DNA of 64,000 bases, taken from positions 1 to 64,000 of the forward strand of contig NZ_FCOK02000007.1 of NCBI RefSeq assembly GCF_001544555.2, read 5' to 3'. The notes below the pieces were generated by a model. The model was not told the DNA's origin and searched no databases. It saw nothing but the letters and a program-made list of their open reading frames with translations. Below are positions 53,244 through 62,318 of the stretch, piece after piece. Source of the DNA: Caballeronia udeis (GTDB taxonomy: Bacteria; Pseudomonadota; Gammaproteobacteria; Burkholderiales; Burkholderiaceae). Position numbers and translations under genes: made by a program. Each line of letters opens with the position of its first letter. The first letter of the stretch is position 1.

Positions 53244-55610
53244 TCACGACTGCGCTTCGCCAATCAGATCGCGCACGGCATCGAGCAAGGTCTGATCGTG
53301 GAAACTGCCCTTCGCCAGATAATAGTCCGCGCCGGCATCCAGTCCCCGCTGGCGATCCTCCGCGCGATCCTTGTAGGACACGATCATTACCGGCGTCTCG
53401 CGCAGTTGCGAATCGCGCCGGATCAGCGTCACCAGTTCAATACCGTCAAGGCGCGGCATATCGATATCGGTGATCACCAGGTCGAAACGCTCGCTGCGTA
53501 CGGCGTTCCAGCCGTCCATGCCATCGACGGCAATGGTCACGTCGTACCCACGCCCGGCCAGCAGCTTGCGTTCGAGTTCACGCACGGTCAGCGAGTCGTC
53601 GACCACCAGCACGCGTTTTCTCGCCGCGGCGACCACGCGCGCCGTGCCCGGCGAGACACGCCCGAGCTCACCGTCGACGACCAGCTTTTCGACCGCTCGC
53701 AGCCAGTCGTCGAGGTCGGCGATGAGCAGCGGATCGCCGTTTTCCATCAACGCGCCCGCCGCGATGTTCGGTACCTTCCCCAGGCGCTTGTCGAGCGGCT
53801 GCACGACCAGCATGCGCTCGCCGAGAAAGCGGTCGACCACCACGCCGTAGCTCGCCGCGCCCTGCCCGATCACGACGACGTTGAGCGTATCGCTGACGGT
53901 ATCGAAGGTGCCTGAGCGGAGGATCTGGTGAGCCGTGACGATGCCAAGCCGCCGGCCCTCGAACGCGAAATGCTGATGCCCTTCGAGCAGGTCGATCGAC
54001 GCCCGCGGCAGCACCAGCGTGCGAGTGACGTGAGCAAGCGGCAGCCCATACGGCTCGCCGTCCACTTCAACAATCAGGCTGCGGATCACGGACAGCGTCA
54101 GGGGCAACTGCATCGCGAAACGCGTGCCGACGAGCGCTTCCTGCGTGACACGCAGGTTGCCGCGCACCTGCCGCACGACGTCCTGCACCGCGTCCAGGCC
54201 AACCCCGCGGCCGGAGACGTCGGTGACGGTGTCGCGCATGGAGAAGCCGGGCAGGAACAGGAATTCAAGTAGTTCGGTGTCCGTCAGACGTGCGGCCGTG
54301 GTCTCGTTGGCCAGGCGCTTCTGGACGATAGCCCGACGCAGCGCGTCGAGGTCCACGCCGCTGCCGTCGTCGCTGACACTGATGAAAAGCGAACCTGCGC
54401 TATGGCGGGCTTCCAGCGTAATCGTGCCTTCCGGTGGTTTGCCAAGCGCCCGGCGCAGCGGTGGCGCTTCAATCCCATGATCGACCGCGTTGCGCAGCAA
54501 ATGGCCGAGCGGCGCTTCGAGCAGGTCGAGGATGTCGCGGTCCACTTCCGTCGCTTCACCGGCGATCACGAAGCGCACTTGTTTATCGAGCGAACGCGCG
54601 ACGTCGCGGACCATGCGCGCAAAACCGCCAGTGGCATCGACGAACGGCCGCATCCGGCATTCGAGCGCTTCGTCATAGAGTTGCTGCGACAGATGCGTCG
54701 AGCGCCGGTCGTAGTTTTCCAGCTCGGCCAGCCGCTCGCCGAGCTGGCGATGCGCTTCCGCATTGAGACGGCGGACTTCATCCAGCGCATCGAGCGTGCG
54801 CGCGTCGAGCGCCGCGGTCGGAGCTGCCGATGCAGTCGAGGCCGAGGTCGCCGCCTCGGTCAGCGACTCGTGCAGGAAATCGAGCGCCCTGCTTGCGTCG
54901 CGCTGGATCCGCTTCACGCGCAACATGGATTGAGCGAATGGTTTGAGCCAGCGCGACTCAACCAGCGATTCGCCCGAATGACTCAGCAAACGGTCAAGCG
55001 TATCAGCACGAACGCGCAGCATGCGAGCCGGCTCACGCAGCTCGACGGAGCGGGCCGGCTGGTGAGATGTGCCTTCCACGGCCTCTGCGGCTTCCACTGC
55101 TTCCTGAGTTTCCTCAACCGCCGGCGCCGGGAGCGTCAGCTCATGCGATAAATCGACGTGAGCGTCAGCCTGAGGCGCTTCAAAAACGGATGAGGGCGGT
55201 GCGGTGGTAAGACCGTCCATCCGTGCATTCAATGCGTCGACGAATGCGTCCACGTCCATCTGCGACAGGGTTTCGTCACCCGACGCCTGGCCGATCCGCA
55301 AGATCAGGTCGACGCCGCTCAACAGCAAGTCGATCATGCCGGCATCGACTCCCACACGCCCTTGCTGCGCGCCGACGAAGCAGTCCTCCATCACGTGCGC
55401 AAGGCTCACGCCATCCGGCACACCGACAATCCGCGCCGCGCCCTTCAGCGAGTGTGCTGCCCGCATGCAGGCTTCAAGCGTCACCGGATCGCGCGGAGCG
55501 CGTTCCAGCGCGAGCAGGCCGTCACTCAGGATCTGCGCCTGCACCCGCGCTTCTTCACGAAACAAGTCGATGAGGGACGGCTGGCCGCGGCCTGTTTCAG
55601 CGCCGCTCAT
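53244..55610 (-). CDS. wspE: Wsp hybrid histidine kinase (CheA-CheW-receiver)
   Basis: 788 aa. N-terminal HPt domain with phospho-His 53 (MRAAHSLKGAARIVG), H-ATPase 'DILDLLEAPLGHLLRNAVDHGIEAP' (N box) and 'GRGVGLDAVQDVVRQVRGN' (G box), CheW-like domain, and a C-terminal receiver 'RVLVVDDSLTVRELERKLLAGRGYDV' with acceptor in LVITDIDMPRLDG. Phosphorylates WspR and WspF. Its start overlaps the wspD stop by ATGA. Confidence 0.93.
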   Translation of the reverse strand: MSGAETGRGQPSLIDLFREEARVQAQILSDGLLALERAPRDPVTLEACMRAAHSLKGAARIVGVPDGVSLAHVMEDCFVGAQQGRVGVDAGMIDLLLSGVDLILRIGQASGDETLSQMDVDAFVDALNARMDGLTTAPPSSVFEAPQADAHVDLSHELTLPAPAVEETQEAVEAAEAVEGTSHQPARSVELREPARMLRVRADTLDRLLSHSGESLVESRWLKPFAQSMLRVKRIQRDASRALDFLHESLTEAATSASTASAAPTAALDARTLDALDEVRRLNAEAHRQLGERLAELENYDRRSTHLSQQLYDEALECRMRPFVDATGGFARMVRDVARSLDKQVRFVIAGEATEVDRDILDLLEAPLGHLLRNAVDHGIEAPPLRRALGKPPEGTITLEARHSAGSLFISVSDDGSGVDLDALRRAIVQKRLANETTAARLTDTELLEFLFLPGFSMRDTVTDVSGRGVGLDAVQDVVRQVRGNLRVTQEALVGTRFAMQLPLTLSVIRSLIVEVDGEPYGLPLAHVTRTLVLPRASIDLLEGHQHFAFEGRRLGIVTAHQILRSGTFDTVSDTLNVVVIGQGAASYGVVVDRFLGERMLVVQPLDKRLGKVPNIAAGALMENGDPLLIADLDDWLRAVEKLVVDGELGRVSPGTARVVAAARKRVLVVDDSLTVRELERKLLAGRGYDVTIAVDGMDGWNAVRSERFDLVITDIDMPRLDGIELVTLIRRDSQLRETPVMIVSYKDRAEDRQRGLDAGADYYLAKGSFHDQTLLDAVRDLIGEAQS

Positions 55611-56461
55611 GTGAGGCTCCGGTTCAAGGTCTCGAAAAGTTTGGCCGCATCGAGCAGGCCCACCGTCCCGCCCTTCCACGCCGTCACCGCCAGCGCGTGC
55701 GACGCCGACATGCTGGCTATGGTCGCCGGGACGGGCTGAAAATCCGCACGAGCGAACCGATGCACGCCATCGACGGCATCGACGGGGAAAACGATGGGGT
55801 TGCCGGGGTTGTTGCCTGATCCGTCCAGCTCACCGGCTTCGCCGCCCGGCTCAACGACCAGCAGGCGCGCAAGATCCCGGGCGTCGATGCCATGCTGGTG
55901 GCCCTGCCGCTCAGGTCTGCGGCCGTCCTGCCCGACCACCGATGCAATTCCGAACAAGCGCGCCAGCGACGCGCACACGAGCAACGTCCCGCGCACGTTC
56001 ACCACGCCGAGCACCGCCCGGTGGCGCCGGTGCGGCAGCGAGTGGATCGGCCGCAACTCGGCGACCTGCTGGAAAATCGTGGTGGGTAAACCCAGCCATT
56101 CGTCGCCGATGCGAAATACGAGCCACGACGTGGCATCCGCCTCGCGGGCCGCGTATTCACTCAGCGACTGCTCCGTCTGGCGATGCAAGCCCTCGTGTCC
56201 GAGCACGGCATCGGCGACTTCTTCACGGTCCAGCACGCGCGCCGCGGCGGCATCGTGCACAGGGCAGTTACGGCAGTGGATGTAACCGGCCAGACGCGGG
56301 CACGAACCGTCGCCGCGAACGCCGATGCGGTTCCAGCAGTCGTCGATCGGGGCATCGAAGCGCCACGTCGATGGTTCGGCCGAAGCTGAGACCAAATCAA
56401 TATGCGCTGCTGTTTCATCTGCTTCGACGCTCACGAATTGCGGGTCGCGTGGATCACTCAT
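55607..56461 (-). CDS. wspD: Wsp CheW-type scaffold, C-terminal CheW domain
   Basis: 284 aa. An N-terminal ~110-residue part containing a Cys-rich stretch 'YIHCRNCPVHDAAAARVLDREEVADAVLG' is followed by a CheW domain ('TSWLVFRIGDEWLGLPTTIFQQVAELRPIHSLPHRRHRAVLGVVNVRGTLLVCASLARL'). AGGAGG precedes the start. Couples WspE to the WspA receptor. Start overlaps the wspC stop by 8 nt and its stop overlaps wspE. Confidence 0.9.
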   Translation of the reverse strand: MSDPRDPQFVSVEADETAAHIDLVSASAEPSTWRFDAPIDDCWNRIGVRGDGSCPRLAGYIHCRNCPVHDAAAARVLDREEVADAVLGHEGLHRQTEQSLSEYAAREADATSWLVFRIGDEWLGLPTTIFQQVAELRPIHSLPHRRHRAVLGVVNVRGTLLVCASLARLFGIASVVGQDGRRPERQGHQHGIDARDLARLLVVEPGGEAGELDGSGNNPGNPIVFPVDAVDGVHRFARADFQPVPATIASMSASHALAVTAWKGGTVGLLDAAKLFETLNRSLT

Positions 56462-58037
56462 GGCGGCCTCCTGATGAACGTTCAGCGCGTTCAGCACGTT
56501 CGGCCCGCGCCAGCAACAATTGCGCGCCCGCACGATCACCTTCGAGCCGGAGCACGGCGGCGAGATGCGTCAGCGCCTCGCCATGTCCAGGGGCGAGATA
56601 AAGCGCCCGTTTGTAAAAGCCTCTCGCGTCGCTTTGCTCACCCCGCGCATCCGCGATCACGCCGAGCAGGTAGTACGCGTCGGCGCTGGCCGGATGCGTC
56701 TCGAGATACCTCCGCGCGATATCGGCGGCTTCGGGCAAAGCGCCGGCGTCAGCAAGTACCTGAGCTTGCCTGAGCGTGCCCGGTTCGACGGCAACCGGCG
56801 CGTTCGTCGCGATTTCAGGCGTTGCACGCGGCGCACCGGTAGCGGGCGAGCCGAATGAGAAAGGGCGGCCGGGTGCATCGTTCAGGTTCATCGCCAACAC
56901 GGCCCGATGGCCGAACGTATTGGTCACGCTGGCAGCCCCGCTCGATCCGGCAATCGGCGCCTTTGGCATCGCTACCCGCGCGGCGAGTTCCATTGCCCTC
57001 TCGGCACTGGCGATGGCAGCAAACAGCGCCCGCGGCCGTGGCCCAAACCCCTGTTCGTCCCAGCCGCGCTCACCGCCCGCCGCCGGCCGCGCGCCGCCCG
57101 CCAGCTTGTCCCCTAACCCGCCTTCCGGACGCCCGAACGCGAATGCCAGCACCAGCTTCGCCGACGCCATGCCTTCACGCATCATCAGCCCTGTCTCCGC
57201 CGGCCCGACAAACAGCATCCCGCCGGGCGCGAGCAGGCCGTCCAGTACCCGCATGGCCGTGTGCTGCGTCGCCCGGCCGAAATAGATCAGCACGTTGCGG
57301 CAAAAGACGAAATCGAAGGGTTCGAACGTCAGCGGATCGAGCGTCAGCAGATTTGCCTGGCGGAATCGCACCCGCTCCGTCACGGCAGGCAAAAGCCGCC
57401 ACTGGTCGCCGGCCGGCACGAAAAAACGCTCGCGAAAACCAAGTCCGCGGGTACGGAACGCGTTGCTGCCGTAGTGCGCGTGACGGGCGATATCGAGCGC
57501 CCGGCCGCTGATGTCGATTGCATCGATGGAAAAGCGCTCGGGCGAAATTCCCGCATCGAGCATGGTCATGGCCGCGGTGTAAGCTTCCTCGCCCGTCGAG
57601 CAAGGCACGCTCAGGATCCGCACCGGCTTGGACGGCTGGTCGAGAAGCCGGACACGCGCCAGTCTGGCCAGCGCGTTGAACGCCTCGGCGTCGCGGTAGA
57701 ACCACGTTTCCGGCACGACCACCGCTTCGATCAACGCCTGCAATTGCTCCGGTATGCCATTCACCACAAGCCAGAACGCTTCAATGCTCGCGCGCGACTC
57801 GTCCAGACCATCGGCACCCGCTGCGCGCCACGCGGCAAACCGGTCCGAGACAGCCCGCTCGATCGCTTTCTCGCCGATAGACGTGGGGTCCAGACCCATC
57901 GTCCGTTGCAACAGCCCGGCGAACTGCATGACCCGCGCGTGCGGGAGCGGCTCGCGATGGCTTTCATTCATCGCCTGGTGGGTGTGGAACGCCTGCGCCG
58001 CCCGACGGGCCTGATCGGAAGTGGAAAGCTGCTTCAT
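56454..58037 (-). CDS. wspC: Wsp receptor methyltransferase (CheR-TPR)
   Basis: 527 aa. CheR N-terminal helical domain, SAM-binding catalytic domain 'VRILSVPCSTGEEAYTAAMTMLDAGI' and 'FDFVFCRNVLIYFGRATQHTAMRVLDGLLAPGGMLFVG', then a ~120-residue linker and TPR-like C-terminus ('QAQVLADAGALPEAADIARRYLETHPASADAYYLLGVIADARGE'). Ends in a Arg-Ala-Glu repeat (RAERAERAERS). Methylates WspA glutamates. Overlaps wspB by ATGA and wspD by 8 nt. Confidence 0.92.
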   Translation of the reverse strand: MKQLSTSDQARRAAQAFHTHQAMNESHREPLPHARVMQFAGLLQRTMGLDPTSIGEKAIERAVSDRFAAWRAAGADGLDESRASIEAFWLVVNGIPEQLQALIEAVVVPETWFYRDAEAFNALARLARVRLLDQPSKPVRILSVPCSTGEEAYTAAMTMLDAGISPERFSIDAIDISGRALDIARHAHYGSNAFRTRGLGFRERFFVPAGDQWRLLPAVTERVRFRQANLLTLDPLTFEPFDFVFCRNVLIYFGRATQHTAMRVLDGLLAPGGMLFVGPAETGLMMREGMASAKLVLAFAFGRPEGGLGDKLAGGARPAAGGERGWDEQGFGPRPRALFAAIASAERAMELAARVAMPKAPIAGSSGAASVTNTFGHRAVLAMNLNDAPGRPFSFGSPATGAPRATPEIATNAPVAVEPGTLRQAQVLADAGALPEAADIARRYLETHPASADAYYLLGVIADARGEQSDARGFYKRALYLAPGHGEALTHLAAVLRLEGDRAGAQLLLARAERAERAERSSGGRHE

Positions 58038-58501
58038 GCTTCGCTCTGCGTGAAGAGTTGCGCCTGCACGTGTTCCGGCAACAGGTGTTCAATGCGTACC
58101 CATTGAACGAGGCCCTGCGTGTCGCGTGCGAGCGGCCCGAGATAACGCGCGTTCGCCGCCTCGACACCGGCGGGCCTGAATGCGGTGCGATCGAGCGTCA
58201 GCGTGCGCGTGGCGCGCTCGAGCAAGATGCCGAGGCGCTTGTGTTCGACGCCCGTCAGGGTCTCGTGCGGGTAATGGACCAGCGCCAGGCGCGTAGACAA
58301 ACGCTCGTGTGAACGCCGGCCAAGTGCAAGCGCGGCCAGGTCGATGACCGGCACCGGTAAAGATTCGTAATCCAGTACGCCCGCGATCCAGTCCGGCACG
58401 CCGGGCATCGCCTTCAGCGGCACGAGCGACAGCATGCGTTCGACCTGCGAACTGTCGATCACATAACGGTCGTTATCGAGCGTGAACTGAACGAAGAGCA
58501 T
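58034..58501 (-). CDS. wspB: Wsp CheW-type scaffold
   Basis: 155 aa single CheW domain: 'LFVQFTLDNDRYVIDSSQVERMLSLVPLKAMPGVPDWIAGVLDYESLPVPVIDLAALALG'. The start at 58501 is the first Met of the domain; a 10-codon upstream extension is possible but unneeded. Lies 42 nt after wspA and overlaps wspC by ATGA. Together with WspD it links WspA to WspE. Confidence 0.9.
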   Translation of the reverse strand: MLFVQFTLDNDRYVIDSSQVERMLSLVPLKAMPGVPDWIAGVLDYESLPVPVIDLAALALGRRSHERLSTRLALVHYPHETLTGVEHKRLGILLERATRTLTLDRTAFRPAGVEAANARYLGPLARDTQGLVQWVRIEHLLPEHVQAQLFTQSEA

Positions 58502-58543
58502 GGTCTCAGCAGCCAGACGAAAAATCGGCAAGCGCGCGGGTCA

Positions 58544-60169
58544 TCACGTCGCCACCTTGAAGCGTGACACCCCGGTGCGCAGTCCATTGGCGGTGTGCGT
58601 GAGATCGTCGATCGCTTGCGTCGACTGGCGCAGCGACTCGGCCGTCTGCTGCGCGGCTTCGGACAATTGGGCGAGCGCCTGCGTGATCTGGTCAGCGCCG
58701 GTCGCCTGCGTCTGCATGCCTTCATTGACCATCACGAAACGCGGTGCGAGCGTCTGCACCTGCTGGATGATCTGCGACAGTTGCCCGCCGACCTGCTGCA
58801 CGTCCGTCATGCCGCGGCGGACTTCCTCGGAGAACTTGTCCATGCCCATCACGCCCGCCGCAACCGCCGACTGGATCTCCTTCACCATCTGTTCGATATC
58901 GAAAGTGGCGACGGCTGTCTGGTCTGCGAGACGGCGGATCTCGGTCGCCACCACCGCGAAACCGCGCCCATATTCGCCGGCCTTTTCCGCCTCGATCGCC
59001 GCATTCAGCGACAGCAGGTTGGTCTGGTCGGCGACCTTCGTAATGGTGGCCACCACCTGGTTGATATTGCTCGCGCGCTCGTTGAGGATCGCGAGCTTGC
59101 CGTTCACCGACCCGGCCGCTTCCATCACGAGCCGCATGGTGTCTTCCATCCGCGTGAGGCCCACCTGGCCGGTACCGGCCAGCAGCGCCGACTGTTCGGC
59201 CACGTTCGACACTTCGTTCATCGTGCGCACGAGGTCGCGCGACGTCGCAAAAATCTCCCGCGACGTGGCCCCGATCTCGGTCGTCGTCGCGGCGGTTTCG
59301 CTTGCGGTAGCCTGTTGTTCGCGAGCGGTAGCGGCAATTTCAGCCACCGATGTCGTGACCTGCACCGCCGACTTCTGAGCCTGTCCAACAAGACCGGTGA
59401 GCTCATCGGTCATGCGGTTGAAGCCCGCTCCCAGTGCGCCGAACTCGTCTCCGCGCTCCAGCTGAAGCCGCTGCGACAGGTCGCCGGTGCGCATGGCATC
59501 GACAACTTCAACCAGCCGCTGCATCGGCACGGCGATCGCCCTGAGCAGCAGGAACCCGGCCCATGCCGCCACCAGAATGGTCACCACAACGACCACTAGC
59601 AACGTGATCTCGGCCTGGCGGACGGAATCGCGAATGCTCTTCGACGAGGCCGTCTGCTGGTCGTTGTTGTGCTCGACAAGCGCCCGCACCACGGTCCGGC
59701 CGGTTTCCCAGACGGGCGTGAGTTGAGTATTGAAGGCCGCCGCGGCAGCCGCCTTCGACCCCGGCAAATCGGCCAGGATCTGCTCCGCGATCGGAGCATA
59801 AAGGGAACGCTGCTGCTTGAAATCGTTGAAGAGACGCCGGTCGGTGTCTTCAAACACCGTGGCCGCGTACTGGTCGAGCAGCTTGTCAAGCGATTCACGG
59901 GTTTCCGCGATGCGCTGCGTGTCGCGGCGGATCTGGTCCGGATCGTTATCGATAAAAATAAGCCGCTGGACCACCGTGTAGTTTTCGAACCACGCCGCAC
60001 GGATCGTCGTTGCGAGATAGACGCCCGGCGACGAATCCTCTTCCTGACTGCGCGCATCACGGTCGATCGCACCGAGCAGGATGTATGAACAGGCGGCCAT
60101 GACCAGCATCAGCGCGAGAATCACGCCGAAGCTCACAAGAATCCGATTTCGAATGGTTAACTGCTTCAC
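58544..60169 (-). CDS. wspA: Surface-sensing methyl-accepting chemoreceptor
   Basis: 541 aa from a GTG start. Transmembrane helices at about 10-32 and 188-210 flank a ~155-residue four-helix sensor domain, then HAMP ('PMQRLVEVVDAMRTGDLSQRLQLERGDEFGALGAGFNRMTDEL') and a long signalling coiled coil with the MCP hairpin tip 'NLLSLNAAIEAEKAGEYGRGFAVVATEIRRLADQT'. Senses surface contact and drives WspE. First gene of the seven-gene wsp operon; AAGG precedes the GTG by about 9 nt. Confidence 0.92.
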   Translation of the reverse strand: MKQLTIRNRILVSFGVILALMLVMAACSYILLGAIDRDARSQEEDSSPGVYLATTIRAAWFENYTVVQRLIFIDNDPDQIRRDTQRIAETRESLDKLLDQYAATVFEDTDRRLFNDFKQQRSLYAPIAEQILADLPGSKAAAAAAFNTQLTPVWETGRTVVRALVEHNNDQQTASSKSIRDSVRQAEITLLVVVVVTILVAAWAGFLLLRAIAVPMQRLVEVVDAMRTGDLSQRLQLERGDEFGALGAGFNRMTDELTGLVGQAQKSAVQVTTSVAEIAATAREQQATASETAATTTEIGATSREIFATSRDLVRTMNEVSNVAEQSALLAGTGQVGLTRMEDTMRLVMEAAGSVNGKLAILNERASNINQVVATITKVADQTNLLSLNAAIEAEKAGEYGRGFAVVATEIRRLADQTAVATFDIEQMVKEIQSAVAAGVMGMDKFSEEVRRGMTDVQQVGGQLSQIIQQVQTLAPRFVMVNEGMQTQATGADQITQALAQLSEAAQQTAESLRQSTQAIDDLTHTANGLRTGVSRFKVAT

Positions 60170-60741
60170 GCATGAACCTTTTCAGTAGGGTTGGGCGCAA
60201 GCGCCGGCAGTGGGCGCACCGCACCCCATCTCAAAAAGGGTGCGGCGCAATTTTAAGACGGAAAACGAAACGATTTGCGGATAAATACAGGCTTTTGTCC
60301 GCCAGGCGCTAATCGAATGACGTCACCCGCCAAAGTTGTGCACAGAAATTGGGGACCACCCTGTTGACAACCTTCTGACAAACCCCGGAACGCATTGAAT
60401 GGAAACGGTTTTCAGGCTCTGCTTCAAAGCGCGGGGACCAAGCGGATCGAATCGTTTCCGGCGGCGAAGTTGTGCACACAAACTGTTGAAGGCCCTGTGG
60501 ACAAGCGTGAGGTTATCTTTTTAAGCCTTTGATAAATAAGCGTAGTTCCGGGTCGATCCGTTTTGAACCACGCGAGAGCGGCTGCTGACGGCACGTTGCC
60601 GCCCGCGCAACGACTGGCGAGTTATCCCCAGCAATTGTGGGCAGGCTTGTTGATAAGCCCGGGGCTCGACGCTTAAGTCACTGCACTGATGCAGCACGAT
60701 TGAAACTCCGTGACTGAAAAGCGCCCTGCACACGCCGATGT
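60170..60741. other. Non-coding region upstream of wspA with repeated DnaA-box-like motifs
   Basis: 572 bp, comparatively AT-rich, no convincing gene. It should hold the wsp promoter. Three degenerate ~40-bp copies of a motif combining GTTGTGCACA or GTTATCCCCA with a following TTGTTGAYAA-like tail occur at 60332, 60467 and 60619 (listed separately). Confidence 0.5.
60332..60658. repeat. Three degenerate repeats with near-DnaA boxes
   Basis: Copy 1 at 60332-60371 (AAGTTGTGCACAGAAATT ... CTGTTGACAAC), copy 2 at 60467-60505 (AAGTTGTGCACACAAACT ... TGTGGACAAG), copy 3 at 60619-60658 (GAGTTATCCCCAGCAATT ... TTGTTGATAAG). TGTGGACAA (60496) and TTATCCCCA (60622) each differ from the DnaA box TTATCCACA by one base. 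Role unknown. Confidence 0.55.
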
Positions 60742-62019
60742 TCAGGGAAGACGGAACGCCGGACGCTTCGCCCGCGCGACGGGGATCGCGCCGGTCCGGC
60801 GGATCACCTCTTGAATACGCGTGAGCAAATCGTCGGCTTTATATCGATCGTCCTGGCTCAGCCGTTCAGCAACGGTGTCGAATGCCTGGTCGATACGCAG
60901 CAGGATCGCTTGCGCCTCAGCGCGTTTCAGGCCCAGGCGCTCGCCGTACGCAATCAGCTGCCCGGGCACGGGGAAAACCTTCGACTTGTTCAGGTTCAAC
61001 GCCATCCTGCCGTCGAGCAACGGATAGATGCCCGTGCAGACGACATCGTAGATGGGCGACAGCCGACGTGGCCCGGTGGGATCGGCATAGATAATGCCGA
61101 TGTTCTTCATGTGCGCGTCCCCATCGCGAAGAAAACACGACAGCGCCACACGCTCGAACAGGCGGATAGATTGCGCACGGAAATCGGCGCCGGTGTAGAC
61201 CTCCACCGCCCGGCCGATCATCTCGTAACTGCCGCGGTATTTGTCGTTGCCGGTCAGCACGCTCATGTCTTCGAAACCGAGCGGCGTGCCGTCGGGCGCA
61301 CGATCGAAACGCGCCATCACGAACAGCAAGCCGTCATTGGAGAGCCAGAAATCCGGCACGTCGAAGCCCGCCTCGCGCGCCACCGACATGCACAGGAATT
61401 CGTTGCGGGCAATCCCCGCATAGTCATCTCCTTCAGCCTTCACGATCACCGTGGTCAGCGGCAAGGCCGCGTGGGCGTCGAGCGTTGCGACGCTGGCGGG
61501 AACCTCGGGAGCGAGCGGCACCACCGTCTTCGGCTGCACGCCGGAAATGCCCGAGCCCAGGGCATATTTGCTTACCAGCCGTTCGAACAATTGTCCCGAT
61601 GGCGAGGACAGCAACTCGTCCAGCCGCTCGCCCTCGCCTTCGGGCACTGTCTGGCCGTGCAGCGCATAGGTGAGCCTGCCGATCTGGTTCCGCCCGGCGA
61701 GGAACAGCAGGAACATGTCGCTGGGGGTGCCGAACCGCGCCAGCCGTTCTTCGATGATGTACCGCAGGTAACCTTCCGGTCGATTCATTGCGAATACGTT
61801 CATCAGCGCGCCGCTGCTGTAGCTCTTGCGCCGCACAGGCATGGTCAGCGACACAGCCGCGTCCGGCTCGACCTCACCATAATTGAAGACGAACGTGCTC
61901 TCCTTCGCCAGCAAGCCGGCCATGCCCTGCGGCGTGTGGACGTCGAGCCGGCGGATTTTGTCGAAGAGCTGTTCCAGGTCGAACGGCGGCGCAGGCTTGA
62001 GCGACGACGGCGTGCTCAT
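60742..62019 (-). CDS. hipA: HipA-type serine/threonine kinase toxin
   Basis: 425 aa, full length for HipA. N-subdomain 1, Gly-rich loop GSGISGVQPKT (residues 155-165) with the 'GIS' variant of the regulatory Ser motif, ATP-binding Lys 194 (VIVKAEG), catalytic 'LRDGDAHMKNIGI' (D301, N306) and metal Asp 325 (SPIYDVVCT). HipA kinases phosphorylate aminoacyl-tRNA synthetases such as GltX and induce dormancy; the target here is unknown. GGAGG precedes the start, which overlaps hipB by ATGA, so antitoxin is translated first. Confidence 0.92.
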   Translation of the reverse strand: MSTPSSLKPAPPFDLEQLFDKIRRLDVHTPQGMAGLLAKESTFVFNYGEVEPDAAVSLTMPVRRKSYSSGALMNVFAMNRPEGYLRYIIEERLARFGTPSDMFLLFLAGRNQIGRLTYALHGQTVPEGEGERLDELLSSPSGQLFERLVSKYALGSGISGVQPKTVVPLAPEVPASVATLDAHAALPLTTVIVKAEGDDYAGIARNEFLCMSVAREAGFDVPDFWLSNDGLLFVMARFDRAPDGTPLGFEDMSVLTGNDKYRGSYEMIGRAVEVYTGADFRAQSIRLFERVALSCFLRDGDAHMKNIGIIYADPTGPRRLSPIYDVVCTGIYPLLDGRMALNLNKSKVFPVPGQLIAYGERLGLKRAEAQAILLRIDQAFDTVAERLSQDDRYKADDLLTRIQEVIRRTGAIPVARAKRPAFRLP

Positions 62020-62288
62020 TCGTCCTCCCTGAAGAAGAAGTCCAGATCTTCGAAGACCACGGTGTCTTTCGGACGCAGCGTGAAGTCGTAGCCAAGCGCG
62101 TTGGCGATCCGGCAGAGCTCATGAAGGCCCACGTTCTGCCCGCCTTCCGCATTGGTGATTGTGCGCCGGGACACGCCGGCACGATCAGCCAGCGTCTGCT
62201 GACTCATGCGACGCTCGCGCCGCAGCGAGCGGAGTTCCGCTGCCACACGCTCGAAATTGCTGATGGGGTCCGTATATTTGCGCGTCAT
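62016..62288 (-). CDS. hipB: HipB-type HTH antitoxin
   Basis: 90 aa Cro/C1-type helix-turn-helix: 'RVAAELRSLRRERRMSQQTLADRAGVSRRTITNAEGGQNVGLHELCRIANALGYDF', followed by an acidic tail DLDFFFREDE. No ribosome binding site is seen, but a -10-like TATGAT lies 9-14 nt before the ATG at 62286-62288, so the mRNA may be leaderless. A TTG three codons upstream (62297) is an alternative. Binds and neutralises HipA and represses the operon; candidate operators surround the promoter. Confidence 0.9.
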   Translation of the reverse strand: MTRKYTDPISNFERVAAELRSLRRERRMSQQTLADRAGVSRRTITNAEGGQNVGLHELCRIANALGYDFTLRPKDTVVFEDLDFFFREDE

Positions 62289-62296
62289 GATGCGCA
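62279..62296. promoter_or_regulatory. hipBA operator-like element 1
   Basis: TGCGCG-TCATGA-TGCGCA: two TGCGCR half-sites with a 6-bp spacer. The spacer contains the hipB start codon (CAT on the plus strand at 62286-62288). Confidence 0.6.
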
Positions 62297-62302
62297 ATCA
62301 TA
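62297..62302 (-). promoter_or_regulatory. Candidate -10 element of hipBA
   Basis: TATGAT on the minus strand, one base from TATAAT. A transcript would start about 62290, next to the ATG. No good -35 is visible at 16-18 bp. Confidence 0.45.
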
Positions 62303-62318
62303 GGCTACTTCTTTCATT

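Noticed and set aside
60170..60741. Replication origin of a second replicon
   Set aside because: Only near-matches to DnaA boxes and no repA/parAB/dnaN-type gene nearby; kept only as a low-certainty motif finding.
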